Shown here one piece after another: positions 23,414 through 32,429 of a stretch of DNA of 64,000 bases. The notes below the pieces were generated by a model. It was not told the origin of the DNA. It saw only the letters and a list, made by a program, of their open reading frames with translations, and did not search any database. The translations under genes and the position numbers were made by a program. The first letter of the stretch is position 1. Each line of letters starts with the position of its first letter. The DNA is from SCTD01 sp963781675 (lineage in GTDB: Bacteria > Actinomycetota > Actinomycetes > Mycobacteriales > SCTD01): the NCBI GenBank assembly GCA_963781675.1, contig CAWAGF010000007.1:1-64000 (forward strand), read 5' to 3'.

Positions 23414-23806
23414 CTACTTGACGGTGACCGTCGCGCCGGCGCCCTCGAGGGCGGCCTTCGCCTTCTCGGCAGCGTCCTTGGCGACCTTCTCGAGGACGGG
23501 CTTCGGGGCGCCGTCGACGAGGTCCTTGGCCTCCTTGAGGCCCAGGCTCGTGAGGCCGCGGACCTCCTTGATGACCTGGATCTTCTTGTCGCCGGCGCTC
23601 TCGAGGATGACGTCGAACTCGTCCTGCTCGGCGGCGGCCTCGGCGGCACCGCCGCCACCACCGGCAGCCGGCGCGGCCGCGACGGCGACCGGGGCGGCGG
23701 CGGTGACGCCGAAGGTGTCCTCGAACTGCTTCACGAACTCGCTGAGCTCGATCAGCGTCATCTCCTTGAACGCGTCAAGGAGCTCGTCGGTGCTGAGCTT
23801 CGCCAT
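23414..23806 (-). CDS. rplL: 50S ribosomal protein L7/L12
   Basis: 130 residues, normal length for the stalk protein. The N-terminal dimerisation domain (STDELLDAFKEMTLIELSEF) is joined by an Ala/Gly hinge to the factor-binding C-terminal domain (FDVILESAGDKKIQVIKEVR, GLKEAKDLVDGAPKPV). It follows rplJ by 69 bp in the usual order; L10 carries the L7/L12 dimers on the ribosome. Confidence 0.97.
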   Translation of the reverse strand: MAKLSTDELLDAFKEMTLIELSEFVKQFEDTFGVTAAAPVAVAAAPAAGGGGGAAEAAAEQDEFDVILESAGDKKIQVIKEVRGLTSLGLKEAKDLVDGAPKPVLEKVAKDAAEKAKAALEGAGATVTVK

Positions 23807-23875
23807 GGTGGCGTCTCCTTCTGATCAGTGCCGGTTCCGGCTTCGGGTGGGGGTGGTGCGTACGGCCGGAGCCGG

Positions 23876-24648
23876 TCAGGCAGGGGTGTCGCTGGGGGTG
23901 CCGCTGGGGGTGTCGCCGTCGGTCTCCGCGGGGGTGACGCCCTCGGCCGCGACGGCCTCGGGAGCAGCAGCCTCGTCGGCGGCAGCGGGGGCCTCGTCGG
24001 CGGCGGCCTCGGGGGCGGCCTCCTCGGCGGCCTCGCGGCCGGCGCCGGCGTGCCGGCACCGCCCTTGAGGATCGACGGGTCCTCGGTCGCCTTGGCCTGC
24101 AGCGCACCCGCGAGACGGGCGGCCTGGGCCAGCGGCGCGTTGAACAGGTACACGGCGTTGGACAGCGACGCCAGCAGCGCACCGGCCATCTTGCCGAGCA
24201 GGACCTCACGGGACTCGAGGTCGGCGAGCTTGCGGACGTCGTCGGCCGTGAGGGCCTTGCCGTCCATGACGCCGCCCTTGACGACGAGCGCCGGGTGGGC
24301 CCGGGCGAAGTCGCGCAGGGCCTTGGCGGCGTCCACGGGCTCGCCCTTGACGAACGCGACCGCGGTCGGACCGGACAGCAGGGCCTCGACGCCCTCCAGC
24401 CCGGCGTCAGCAGCGGCGATCTTGGTGAGGGTGTTCTTCACGACGGCGTACGACGTGTCGGCACCCAGGGCCGTGCGCAGGTCGCTGATCTGCTTCACGG
24501 TCAGGCCGCGGTACTCGGTGAGCACGGCCGCGGACGAGCCGCGGAACGCCTCGGCGAGCTCCGCCACCACGTCCGCCTTCTCGGGGCGGACGGTCGCGCG
24601 CTTGTGCTGCACGGCGGTGTCAGCGCTGTCGTCGGTGGTGACGGACAT
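23876..24648 (-). CDS. rplJ: 50S ribosomal protein L10 with acidic tail, frameshifted
   Basis: L10 anchors L7/L12 on the ribosomal stalk. The core is clear: EKADVVAELAEAFRGSSAAV, LTEYRGLTVKQISDLRTAL, VKNTLTKIAA, and a helix that binds L7/L12. The ATG at 24648 follows GAGAGGAGG. Near 24034 the frame shifts: GCGAG should read GCGGAG. Repairing it continues into an Ala/Glu/Asp-rich tail (EAAEEAAPEAAADEAPAAAD) ending at TGA 23876-23878, about 257 residues in all. Without repair, the tail becomes Pro/Arg-rich and runs over rplL. Sequence error is the likely cause. Confidence 0.93.
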
Positions 24649-24659
24649 GCGCCTCCTCT

Positions 24660-24850
24660 CGGTCGGGAAGCCGGGCAGCGCGGGCGCTGCAGGCCCCGGG
24701 ACGCGAGGACGCCCCGGCGCAGGGCGCACGGGGCGTCAGAGGTCTCCGGCTCCGAGGAGACGGGGGTCTGTCCACGTTCACCTGCGCGGGCCGCCCGCGG
24801 GAAGCGGGGCCTTCGACCACTGCGAGCAGTGGCGACCGGCGGTCTTGGGC
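24660..24850 (-). promoter_or_regulatory. Probable L10 (rplJ) leader RNA
   Basis: The 200 or so bases before rplJ hold ordered structure rather than a gene. An extended -10 (TGCTAGTGT, plus-strand 24858-24866) implies transcription from about 24851. The RNA then carries AAGACCGCCGG and a perfect hairpin CCACTG-CTCG-CAGTGG (24817-24832), followed by further GC stems. This fits the autoregulatory leader bound by L10(L12)4 in many bacteria. The assignment rests on position and structure only. Confidence 0.5.
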
Positions 24851-24867
24851 GAGCAGAACACTAGCAG

Positions 24868-24902
24868 CCGTCCGGCCGGGGCGGGCAGCCCCGACCGGAC
24901 GG
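24868..24902 (-). terminator. rplKA terminator
   Basis: A 14-bp stem (CGTCCGG-CGGGGC type, with one G-U pair in the minus-strand RNA) and a 5-nt loop, about 37 bases after the rplA stop. It sits directly before the extended -10 of rplJ, dividing the cluster into rplKA and rplJL transcripts. Confidence 0.65.
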
Positions 24903-24938
24903 GTCGTGCAGGACGTGCAGGACGCCGGTCGTCGACGC

Positions 24939-25664
24939 CTACTGGGCGTCGGTCGACGAGCCGTCCTCGAGCAGGTTGCGGGTGCGCTTGGGGTCGACGG
25001 CGATGCCGGGGCCCATGGTCGTCGAGACGGCGACCTTCTTGATGTAGGTGCCCTTGGAGGTGGCCGGCTTCGCGCGGCCGATCTCGTCCAGCGCCGCGCC
25101 GTAGTTCTCGACCAGCTGCTTCTCGTCGAAGCTCGCCTTGCCGATGACCAGGTGCAGGTTGGCCTGCTTGTCGACGCGGAAGTTGACCTTGCCGCCCTTG
25201 ATGTCGTTGACGGCCTTGGTGACGTCCGCGGTGACGGTGCCGGTCTTCGGGTTCGGCATCAGGCCGCGCGGGCCGAGGATGCGCGCGATCTTGCCGACCT
25301 TGCCCATCTGGTCCGGGGTCGCGACGGCGGCGTCGAAGTCGAGGAAGCCGCCCTGGATCTTCTCGATCAGGTCGTCGCCACCCACGACGTCGGCGCCGGC
25401 GGCCTCGGCCTCGGCGGCCTTCTCGCCGACGGCGAAGACGATGACGCGGGCGGTCTTGCCGGTGCCGTGCGGCAGGTTGACGGTGCCGCGGACCATCTGG
25501 TCGGCCTTGCGCGGGTCGACGCCCAGGCGCATGGCGACCTCGACGGTCGCGTCGTACTTGGTGACGCTGGTCTGCTTGGCCAGGCGGACGGCCTCGAGCG
25601 GGCTGTAGAGGTTGTCCGGGGTGATCTTCTCCGCGGCGGCGCGGTAGGCCTTGCTGCGCTTCAT
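24939..25664 (-). CDS. rplA: 50S ribosomal protein L1
   Basis: 241 residues. The N-terminus MKRSKAYRAAAEKI and the L1 signature region (ILGPRGLMPNPKTGTVT) are diagnostic. L1 binds 23S rRNA at the E-site stalk and often represses its own operon. The ATG at 25664 gives the normal length, and further upstream the reading frame contains no conserved sequence. It lies 109 bp after rplK. Confidence 0.97.
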   Translation of the reverse strand: MKRSKAYRAAAEKITPDNLYSPLEAVRLAKQTSVTKYDATVEVAMRLGVDPRKADQMVRGTVNLPHGTGKTARVIVFAVGEKAAEAEAAGADVVGGDDLIEKIQGGFLDFDAAVATPDQMGKVGKIARILGPRGLMPNPKTGTVTADVTKAVNDIKGGKVNFRVDKQANLHLVIGKASFDEKQLVENYGAALDEIGRAKPATSKGTYIKKVAVSTTMGPGIAVDPKRTRNLLEDGSSTDAQ

Positions 25665-25773
25665 GGCTGTCCTGCTCTCTGCTGCGCGTGCAGCAGTCGT
25701 GGTCCGAGCGGGCGCCGGACGGTCCGGCGCCCTCCCACAGGGTGTCTCGCCGAAGGCGAGCGAACGGGTGGTG

Positions 25774-26205
25774 CTAGTCCGTGACGGTGATGCCCATGGA
25801 GCGGGCGGTGCCGGCGACGATCTTGGCGGCCGCGTCGATGTCGCGGGCGTTGAGGTCGGCAAGCTTGGTCGTGGCGATCTCGCGGACCTGGGCCTGCGAG
25901 ATGGTGGCGACCTTCTTGGTGTGCGGCGTCGGGGAGCCCTTGTCGACGCCCGCGGCCTTGAGGATCAGACGCGCGGCCGGCGGGGTCTTGGTGATGAACG
26001 TGAACGAGCGGTCCTCGAACACGGAGATCTCGACCGGGACGATGTCCCCGCGCTGCGACTCGGTCGCGGCGTTGTAGGCCTTGCAGAACTCCATGATGTT
26101 GACGCCGTGCTGACCGAGGGCGGGGCCCACGGGCGGCGCCGGCGTGGCGGCACCAGCCTTGATCTGCAGCTTGATGACGCCGGCGAGCTTCTTCTTGGGA
26201 GGCAT
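25774..26205 (-). CDS. rplK: 50S ribosomal protein L11
   Basis: 143 residues, complete. It has KKLAGVIKLQIKAGAATPAP, PVGPALGQHGVNIMEFCKAY and the C-terminal rRNA-binding domain ending MGITVTD. L11 forms the GTPase-associated centre with 23S rRNA and is where thiostrepton-type antibiotics act. Standard position after nusG (28-bp gap). Confidence 0.97.
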   Translation of the reverse strand: MPPKKKLAGVIKLQIKAGAATPAPPVGPALGQHGVNIMEFCKAYNAATESQRGDIVPVEISVFEDRSFTFITKTPPAARLILKAAGVDKGSPTPHTKKVATISQAQVREIATTKLADLNARDIDAAAKIVAGTARSMGITVTD

Positions 26206-26233
26206 GTTGGTTTCCTAGGTTGTGGTGCGCGAG

Positions 26234-27103
26234 CTAGAGCTTGGCGACCTGGTTGAAGGACAGCTCGACCGGCGTCTCGCGGCCGAAGATCGACACCAGC
26301 ACCTTGAGCTTCTGGCTGTCGAGGTTGATCTCGTTGATCGTCGCCGGCAGCGTCGCGAACGGGCCGTCGGTGACCGTGATCGACTCGCCGACCTCGAAGT
26401 CGACGGCCTTCTGCGCCACGACCGTCTTCTGCTTCGGCGGGGCGATCATCTTGACGACCTCGTCGATGGACAGCGGCGAGGGGCGCGAGGTCTGGCCGAC
26501 GAAGCCGGTGACGCCGGGGGTGTTGCGCACGACCGACCACGACTCGTCGGTGAGGTCCATGCGGACGAACAGGTAGCCGGGCAGCTTCTTGCGGACGACC
26601 TGCTGGCGCTTGCCGCCCTTGATCTCGGTGACCTCCTCGGTCGGCACCTCGATCGCGTAGATGTAGTCCTCCATGTTGAGCGAGGAGATGCGGCTCTCGA
26701 GGTTGGTCTTCACCTTGTTCTCGTAGCCGGCGTAGCTGTGCACGACGTACCAGTCGCCCTGCTGGCCGGCCAGCTCCTGGCGCAGCCGGTCCGCCGGGTC
26801 CATGTCGTCGTCGGACACCTGGTCGGCCTCCGCGGCCGGCAGCCCCAGGGCGTCGGCGTTCGCGTCGGCCTCGGAACCGGTGAGGGCGTCGCCCGCGGCG
26901 GTGCCCACGCCCTCCGGCGAGGCGTCGTCGAGGTAGCCGCTCGGGGCGTCGGACACTCCGCCCGCGCCGAGCTCCTCGAGGTCTGCCGCGGCCGTGCCGG
27001 CCTCCGAGGACGGCGCGAGGCCCGCAGCGCCGTCGACGGCCTCGCCCTGCTCGGACCTGGGGCCCTCGTCGGGCAGGTCGGCGGGGAGGGTGGGCTCGGA
27101 CAC
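26234..27103 (-). CDS. nusG: Transcription termination/antitermination factor NusG
   Basis: 289 residues. An acidic N-terminal extension of about 105 residues precedes the NGN domain (QGDWYVVHSYAGYENKVKTN, KLPGYLFVRMDL), and a C-terminal KOW domain follows (VDFEVGESITVTDGPFATLP). Long acidic extensions are common in actinobacterial NusG. It links RNA polymerase to Rho or ribosomes. It is encoded 58 bp after secE in the classical secE-nusG-rplK order. Confidence 0.96.
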   Translation of the reverse strand: MSEPTLPADLPDEGPRSEQGEAVDGAAGLAPSSEAGTAAADLEELGAGGVSDAPSGYLDDASPEGVGTAAGDALTGSEADANADALGLPAAEADQVSDDDMDPADRLRQELAGQQGDWYVVHSYAGYENKVKTNLESRISSLNMEDYIYAIEVPTEEVTEIKGGKRQQVVRKKLPGYLFVRMDLTDESWSVVRNTPGVTGFVGQTSRPSPLSIDEVVKMIAPPKQKTVVAQKAVDFEVGESITVTDGPFATLPATINEINLDSQKLKVLVSIFGRETPVELSFNQVAKL

Positions 27104-27161
27104 GTGGACGTCCTGTTCTGGTCGGGGGCGGGGCGGGGCGTGCGGGTCGGGCGGTCCGGCG

Positions 27162-27434
27162 TCAGCCGTTGCCGAAGACCTTGAGCACGCCCTGGCTGAA
27201 GGCGAAGTCGTAGACGCTGACGATCGCCACCATGAAGACGACGAACACGAGGACGACGCTGGTGTAGGTCAGCAGCTCGCGCCGCGTCGGCCAGATGACC
27301 TTGCGGAGCTCGGCGACGACCTGCTTGTAGAAGGTGACCGCCCGACGCAGCCGACCCGGGCGCCGCTCGGTGCCCGCCCGCTCGGGGCGGTCGGGCGTGC
27401 CGAGACCGGTGGCGGTCCCCGCGGTGTCGCTCAT
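27162..27434 (-). CDS. secE: Preprotein translocase subunit SecE
   Basis: 90 residues. A polar N-terminus is followed by the single-helix SecE core: FYKQVVAELRKVIWPTRREL (amphipathic segment) and a membrane helix (about 60-80). It clamps SecY in the SecYEG channel. tRNA-Trp lies immediately upstream, as in many actinobacteria. Confidence 0.95.
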   Translation of the reverse strand: MSDTAGTATGLGTPDRPERAGTERRPGRLRRAVTFYKQVVAELRKVIWPTRRELLTYTSVVLVFVVFMVAIVSVYDFAFSQGVLKVFGNG

Positions 27435-27478
27435 GGACGTCCCTTGGTCAGCTGCTGTCGGGTGGTCGTGCCGTGCGG

Positions 27479-27552
27479 CAGGGGTGACAGGAGTCGAACC
27501 TGCGACATCCGGTTTTGGAGACCGGCGCTCTGGCCAACTGAGCTACACCCCT
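27479..27552 (-). tRNA. tRNA-Trp (CCA anticodon)
   Basis: A 74-nt cloverleaf: acceptor AGGGGTG pairs with CACCCCT, the D arm contains TAGCTCAGTTGG, the anticodon loop CTCCAAA has anticodon CCA, and the T arm contains GGTTCGACTCC. The 3' CCA is not encoded. Confidence 0.95.
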
Positions 27553-27709
27553 CCGAGGGTGTCGTCCGCTCCGGTGCGCGGGCGCGCCGGAGCAGAGGCG
27601 TCAGCCCCCAGGCCGACGAGTGTACGGCGTCGGCGGTCCGGGCCTCAACCGCCGGCCGAGGTACCTGCCCCGGCGGCAAGCCCCTGGACGGACTTGGGAC
27701 GATGGGGGC

Positions 27710-28933
27710 ATGAGCACCTCAGCCGGTCAGGTCCGCGCCCGCGTCTCCTCGCGCATCGGCGGCATCGCCGAGTCCGCCACCCTGGCGGTGGACGCCAAGG
27801 CCAAGGCCAAGAAGGCCGCCGGCGAGGACGTCGTCGGCTTCGGCGCCGGCGAGCCCGACTTCCCGACGCCCGCCCCCATCGTGGCCGCCGCAGAGAGGGC
27901 GTGCAGCGACCCGAAGAACCACCGCTACACCCCGGCCGGCGGGATGCCCGAGCTCAAGGCGGCGATCGCCGAGAAGACCCAGCGCGACAGCGGCTACGCC
28001 GTGACGGCCGCGCAGGTGCTGGTGACCAACGGCGGCAAGCAGGCGGTGTACGAGGCGTTCGCGACTCTGCTCGACCCGGGCGACGAGGTGCTGCTGCCGG
28101 CGCCTTACTGGACGACCTACCCGGAGGCGGTCCGGCTGGCGGGCGGCGTCCCGGTCGACGTGGTGACCGACGAGGGGCAGGGCTACCGCGTGACCGTGGC
28201 CCAGCTCGAGGCGGCCCGCACCGAGCGCACCAAGGTGCTGCTCTGGTGCTCCCCCTCGAACCCGACCGGTGCGGTGGCCTCCCCCGAGGAGGTGCGCGAG
28301 ATCGGCGAGTGGGCGGTCGAGCACGGCATCTGGGTCGTGGCGGACGAGATCTACGAGCACCTCGTCTACGGCGGCGCCGAGCACGTCTCGATGCCGGTCG
28401 TGGTGCCCGCCCTGGCCGACACCTGCGTCGTGGTGAACGGCGTCGCGAAGACCTACGCCATGACCGGCTGGCGGGTGGGCTGGCTGATCGGCCCGGCCGA
28501 CGTCGTCAAGGCGGCGACCAACCTGCAGTCGCACGCCACCAGCAACGTCAGCAACGTCGCGCAGATGGCCGCGCTGGAGGCGGTCCGCGGCGACCTCAGC
28601 GCCGTCGAGGAGATGCGTGCGGCGTTCGACCGGCGGCGCCAGACGATGGTCCGGCTGCTCAACGAGATCCCGGGCGTCGAGTGCCCCGAGCCGTTCGGCG
28701 CCTTCTACGCCTACCCCTCGGTCAAGGCGCTGGTCGGCAAGCAGCTGCGCGGCCGCACGGTCGAGAGCAGCGCCCAGCTCGCCGAGCTCGTGCTCGACGA
28801 GGTCGGGGTGGCCGTCGTGCCGGGCGAGGCCTTCGGGACGCCCGGCTACTTCCGGCTGTCGTACGCCCTCGGCGACGACGACCTGGAGAAGGGCGTCGGC
28901 CGGCTGGCCGCGCTGCTCGCCGAGGCCGAGTAG
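27710..28933 (+). CDS. aspC: Pyridoxal phosphate-dependent aspartate aminotransferase
   Basis: 407 residues, class I aminotransferase (type Ib aspartate/prephenate-like). It shows GAGEPDFPTP, YTPAGGMPELKAAI, the PLP lysine (about residue 247) in NGVAKTYAMTGWRVGW, WCSPSNPTGAV, and FGAFYAYPSVK near the C-terminus. It would convert aspartate and 2-oxoglutarate to oxaloacetate and glutamate. The ATG at 27710 has only a short G-run before it. It is divergent from secE, as in many actinobacteria. Confidence 0.9.
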   Translation: MSTSAGQVRARVSSRIGGIAESATLAVDAKAKAKKAAGEDVVGFGAGEPDFPTPAPIVAAAERACSDPKNHRYTPAGGMPELKAAIAEKTQRDSGYAVTAAQVLVTNGGKQAVYEAFATLLDPGDEVLLPAPYWTTYPEAVRLAGGVPVDVVTDEGQGYRVTVAQLEAARTERTKVLLWCSPSNPTGAVASPEEVREIGEWAVEHGIWVVADEIYEHLVYGGAEHVSMPVVVPALADTCVVVNGVAKTYAMTGWRVGWLIGPADVVKAATNLQSHATSNVSNVAQMAALEAVRGDLSAVEEMRAAFDRRRQTMVRLLNEIPGVECPEPFGAFYAYPSVKALVGKQLRGRTVESSAQLAELVLDEVGVAVVPGEAFGTPGYFRLSYALGDDDLEKGVGRLAALLAEAE

Positions 28934-28936
28934 CCG

Positions 28937-29848
28937 TCAGCGGCGCGGGGTCAGCGACTGCAGGCGCAGCCCGTACTCCTCCTGGTACCGAACCGTCCCG
29001 CCTGAGGTGTCCGCATCGGTGTCGGTGTCGCCGGTCGCCTGCACCAGCAGGCCGTCGCTCGCGCGCAGCCAGACCTCGCGGTCGCTGCGGCCACGGGTCG
29101 AGCCGCTGAGGACGCCGGCGATCCGGACGTGCAGGACGTCGACGGCGCTGCCCTCCACGTCGAGCCGCTCCCGGCCGACCAGCCGCGCCGTGAGGTCGAT
29201 CGTGCTGTCCTCGGTCGTGCAGCGGCCGGTCCAGGTGGCGCCGGGCTGCGGGTCGCGCGGGCGCAGCAGCAGCCCGGGGTCGCAGGCGTACGCCTTGCTC
29301 TGGCTCTGCCCGAAGAACTCGCGCTCCTGGTAGGTCGCGCGCAGCTCGGTGCCGTCGCGTCCGGCGCACTGGCGGGTCACGCCGACGCGGCCCTCGAGCG
29401 GCTGCCACCGCTCCTCGGTACCGCAGCCCGCGCGGGAGTACGTGACAGTGGTGCTCGCCGGGTAGTCGTGCCGGGCACCGCCAAGGGCGTCGACCTGCTC
29501 ACCCCCGGTCGTGGCGTAGCGGTAGACGCCGGTCGGCACCTCCGCCTCCGGTGCGCGCGAGGCCGGAGCGGCGACGGTCCGCGGTGCGGTGGGGGCGCCG
29601 CCGAGGACGGGGGCTGCGGAGGCCGGCCGCGGTGCCGTCGACGACGGGCGCGTGCCCGCGGGCGGCGTGCGACGGCTCGGCACCGGCGCTGCCGCCACGG
29701 AGGGCGCTGCCGCCGCCGAGCGGAAGGCCTCGACCGCGGCCTGCTCGTCGTAGGGCTGCTCGCGGTCGCGGGCCTGCAGCCCGACGACCGACAGCCCGCC
29801 GAGCAGCACCAGGACGGCGCCGGCCGCGACGGCCGGGGCGGGCCTCAG
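28937..29848 (-). CDS. Secreted/membrane-anchored hypothetical protein
   Basis: About 300 residues, not recognised. A hydrophobic N-terminus (AVAAGAVLVLLGGLSVVGL) is followed by a Pro/Ala/Ser-rich linker of about 80 residues. A globular domain of about 200 residues follows, with three cysteines (AGCGTEE, RQCAGRD, YACDPG) plus RCTTED, and a C-terminal pattern of beta-strands. The start is uncertain: no ATG or GTG stands before the hydrophobic segment, and the best-placed codon is a CTG at 29848 that overlaps the hydrolase stop. An undetected indel at the 5' end is possible. Confidence 0.55.
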   Translation of the reverse strand: MRPAPAVAAGAVLVLLGGLSVVGLQARDREQPYDEQAAVEAFRSAAAAPSVAAAPVPSRRTPPAGTRPSSTAPRPASAAPVLGGAPTAPRTVAAPASRAPEAEVPTGVYRYATTGGEQVDALGGARHDYPASTTVTYSRAGCGTEERWQPLEGRVGVTRQCAGRDGTELRATYQEREFFGQSQSKAYACDPGLLLRPRDPQPGATWTGRCTTEDSTIDLTARLVGRERLDVEGSAVDVLHVRIAGVLSGSTRGRSDREVWLRASDGLLVQATGDTDTDADTSGGTVRYQEEYGLRLQSLTPRR

Positions 29849-30882
29849 ACCGCCGACAGCGTCCGCCGGCCGACGAGCGCCCGGTCGACCAGCCCGAGCA
29901 GGATCCGGCTGACCTCCTGGCGGCGCTCCATGTGGACCATGTGGCCGACGCCGGGGAAGACGGTGAGCTCGCTCTGCGGCAGCGCGTCGGCGATGGCGTG
30001 CGCGTGCGGCAGCGGGCAGAGCAGGTCCTTGTCGCCGGCCACGACGACCGAGGGCACGTGCGAGAGCGCCTGCAGCGCCTCGAGCCGGTCGTGGTCGGAG
30101 AAGGTCGGCAGGAAGGCCGCGACCGTCTCGGCCGAGCACGCCTTGTGGACCTCCAGCGCCTCCCGCACGAGCGCCGGGTCGGCCCCGCGCGGGAAGATCA
30201 TGTAGGCGTCCGCCTTGCCGACCTTGCGGGCCTTGCCCTTGACCTCGGCCTTGACCGCCGCCTCGTTCAGGACGGGCAGCACCTTCTTGACCACCTGCGC
30301 GACCGGCCTGGGCAGGCCGTACGTCACGTCGGTGAGACCGCCGGCGGAGGTGCCGACGAACGCCGCCCCGACGACCCGGTCGCCGAACAGCTCGGGGCGC
30401 TCCTCGGCCAGCGCCATGACGGTCATGCCGCCCATGGAGTGGCCGCCGACGACGACGGGCCCGGCGGGGGCGACGGCGTCCAGGACGGCACCCATGTCGC
30501 GGGCGAGCTGCTTGAGGTTCGCGGCGTCGCGCGACGTGCGGCCGGAGCGGCCGTGGCCGCGGTGGTCGTACGTCACGACCTTGAGGTCGGGGCGCGCGTC
30601 GACGAGGTCGCGCACCTGGCCGTTCCACAGGGCGGAGCTCTGCACGTAGCCGTGCGCGAGCAGCACCGTCGCGGTGGCGGACTCCTGCGCGCCGTGCTCC
30701 AGCACGGACAGCTCGACCCCGTCCTCCGCGAGGACGGTGCGGGCGCGGCCGACCGGCGGCGGGGGCGGCGCGACCGCCTTCTCCGGGACGGGGTCGTCCA
30801 CACCGCGGGCGGCGGCCCGGCGGCGGGCGACCACGACGCCGGCGCCTGCGGCCGCAGCGAGGACGAGGGTCTTCTTCTTCAT
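29845..30882 (-). CDS. Alpha/beta hydrolase, membrane-anchored
   Basis: 345 residues. An N-terminal hydrophobic stretch (LVLAAAAGAGVVVARRR) probably tethers it to the membrane. The fold is shown by YDHRGHGRSGR, the nucleophile elbow GGHSMGG (Ser149), a late Asp in VVAGDKDLLCPL, and a His in GVGHMVHME. The ATG overlaps the stop of the Baeyer-Villiger monooxygenase gene by 4 nt, so the two are coupled. A hydrolase beside a Baeyer-Villiger enzyme commonly cleaves the ester or lactone product, which is the likely role here (inference). Confidence 0.85.
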   Translation of the reverse strand: MKKKTLVLAAAAGAGVVVARRRAAARGVDDPVPEKAVAPPPPPVGRARTVLAEDGVELSVLEHGAQESATATVLLAHGYVQSSALWNGQVRDLVDARPDLKVVTYDHRGHGRSGRTSRDAANLKQLARDMGAVLDAVAPAGPVVVGGHSMGGMTVMALAEERPELFGDRVVGAAFVGTSAGGLTDVTYGLPRPVAQVVKKVLPVLNEAAVKAEVKGKARKVGKADAYMIFPRGADPALVREALEVHKACSAETVAAFLPTFSDHDRLEALQALSHVPSVVVAGDKDLLCPLPHAHAIADALPQSELTVFPGVGHMVHMERRQEVSRILLGLVDRALVGRRTLSAV

Positions 30883-32376
30883 CGGGTGGTCTCCTCAGCG
30901 GGGCGGCGCAGCGCGTACGACTCGGCGTCGAAGCGGGACAGCTGCTTCTTGAAGGTGAACGTGTGCGTCGGCCAGAGCGTGAAGTTCTTGCCGCTGGCGT
31001 CGCGGTACCAGGCGCGGCAGCCGCCCTGGTTCCAGACGGTGGTGTCGAGCTGGGCCTGCAGCGCGGCGTTGTAGGCGTCCTGCGCCTCGCGGCGGACCTC
31101 GAGGGCGCGCGCGCCGTAGGACTCGAGCGCCTGCAGGGCCTTCATGACGTACGCGATCTGGGCCTCGATCATGAAGACCACCGAGCTGTGGCCCAGCGCG
31201 GTGTTCGGCCCGAGGAGCAGGAACAGGTTGGGGAAGCCGGCCACCGTCGTGCCGCGGTGCGCCTCGGCGCCGGTCTTGGCCCACTCCTCGGACAGGGTGC
31301 GGCCGTCGCGGCCGGTCAGCCGGTGCGCGAGCGGGATGTCCATCACGTGGAAGCCGGTGCCGTAGACGATCACGTCGACCTCGTGCTCCACGCCGTCGGC
31401 GTCGACGACGCCCGTCGGCGTCACCCGGGTGATGCCGCTGGTGACGAGCTCGACGTTCGGCTGGCCGACCGCCGGCAGGTAGTCGTTGCTGACCAGCACG
31501 CGCTTGCAGCCGATCGCGTAGTCCGGGGTCAGGCGCGCGCGCAGCTCCGGGTCCGGCACGGACCGCTCCAGGTGCTTGCGCGCCTGCTGCTCGGCGATCG
31601 CGCGCAGCCGGCCGCCGCCGGTGAAGGCCAGCAGGTTCCACTCGCGGAACCAGTACTGCCGCAGGCGGTTCGCCGTGAGGGCGCCCGGCACGGCGCGCAG
31701 CAGCCGCTTCTGGGCCTGCGGGTAGGCCCAGTCCAGCCGCGGGACGATCCACGGCGGGGTGCGCTGGAACAGCACCAGCCGGCCGACGGTCGGCTGGATC
31801 GCCGGCACGAGCTGGATCGCCGAGGCGCCGGTGCCGATGACCGCGACGCGCTTGCCGGTCAGGTCGACGTCGTGGTCCCAGCGCGCGGAGTGGAAGGCCG
31901 GGCCGTGGAACTCCTCGACGCCGGGCACGTCCGGAAGCGCCGGCTCGACCAGGCCGCCGCACCCGCTGACCAGCACGTCGGCGGTCAGCGGCCCGCGGCT
32001 GGTCTCGAGGCGCCAGAGCATCGCCGCGTCGTCCCACGTGCCGGCGACCAGGTCGGTCTCGAGGTGCAGGTGCGGGCGGACGCTCGAAGTCGTCGGCGAC
32101 CCGCTCGAGGTAGGCGCGGATCTCGGGCTGGCGGCCGTAGACGTGCGACCAGTCCGGGTTCGGCGCGAAGGAGAAGGAGTAGAGGTGGCTCGGCACGTCG
32201 CAGGCGCAGCCCGGGTAGGTGTTGTCGCGCCAGGTGCCGCCGACGCTGGCCGCCCGCTCGAGCAGCACGAAGTCCTCGACGCCCGCCTGCGCGAGGCGGA
32301 CCGCGGTGCCGAGCCCGGCGAAGCCGCTGCCGACGACGGCCACCCGCACGTGCGCGGGCAGGGCGGGGGACGTCAT
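30879..32376 (-). CDS. Type I Baeyer-Villiger monooxygenase (FAD/NADPH), frameshifted
   Basis: About 498 residues after repair. It has an FAD Rossmann motif VVGSGFAGLGTA at the N-terminus, GGTWRDNTYPGCACDVPSHL, the fingerprint FHGPAFHSARWD (FxGxxxHxxxW[PD]), and an NADPH motif VIGTGASAIQLVP. Such enzymes insert oxygen next to a ketone to give esters or lactones. The frame breaks near 32084: DDFE and VRPHLHLETDLVAGTW are in different frames, and removing one base joins them. It overlaps the hydrolase gene by 4 nt. The break may be a sequence error, but this gene is not essential, so real inactivation cannot be excluded. Confidence 0.85.
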
Positions 32377-32429
32377 GGCCGGAGGCTACGTGCGCCGGCG
32401 CACTTCTCGCGCGGGAGGTGCAAGAACCT

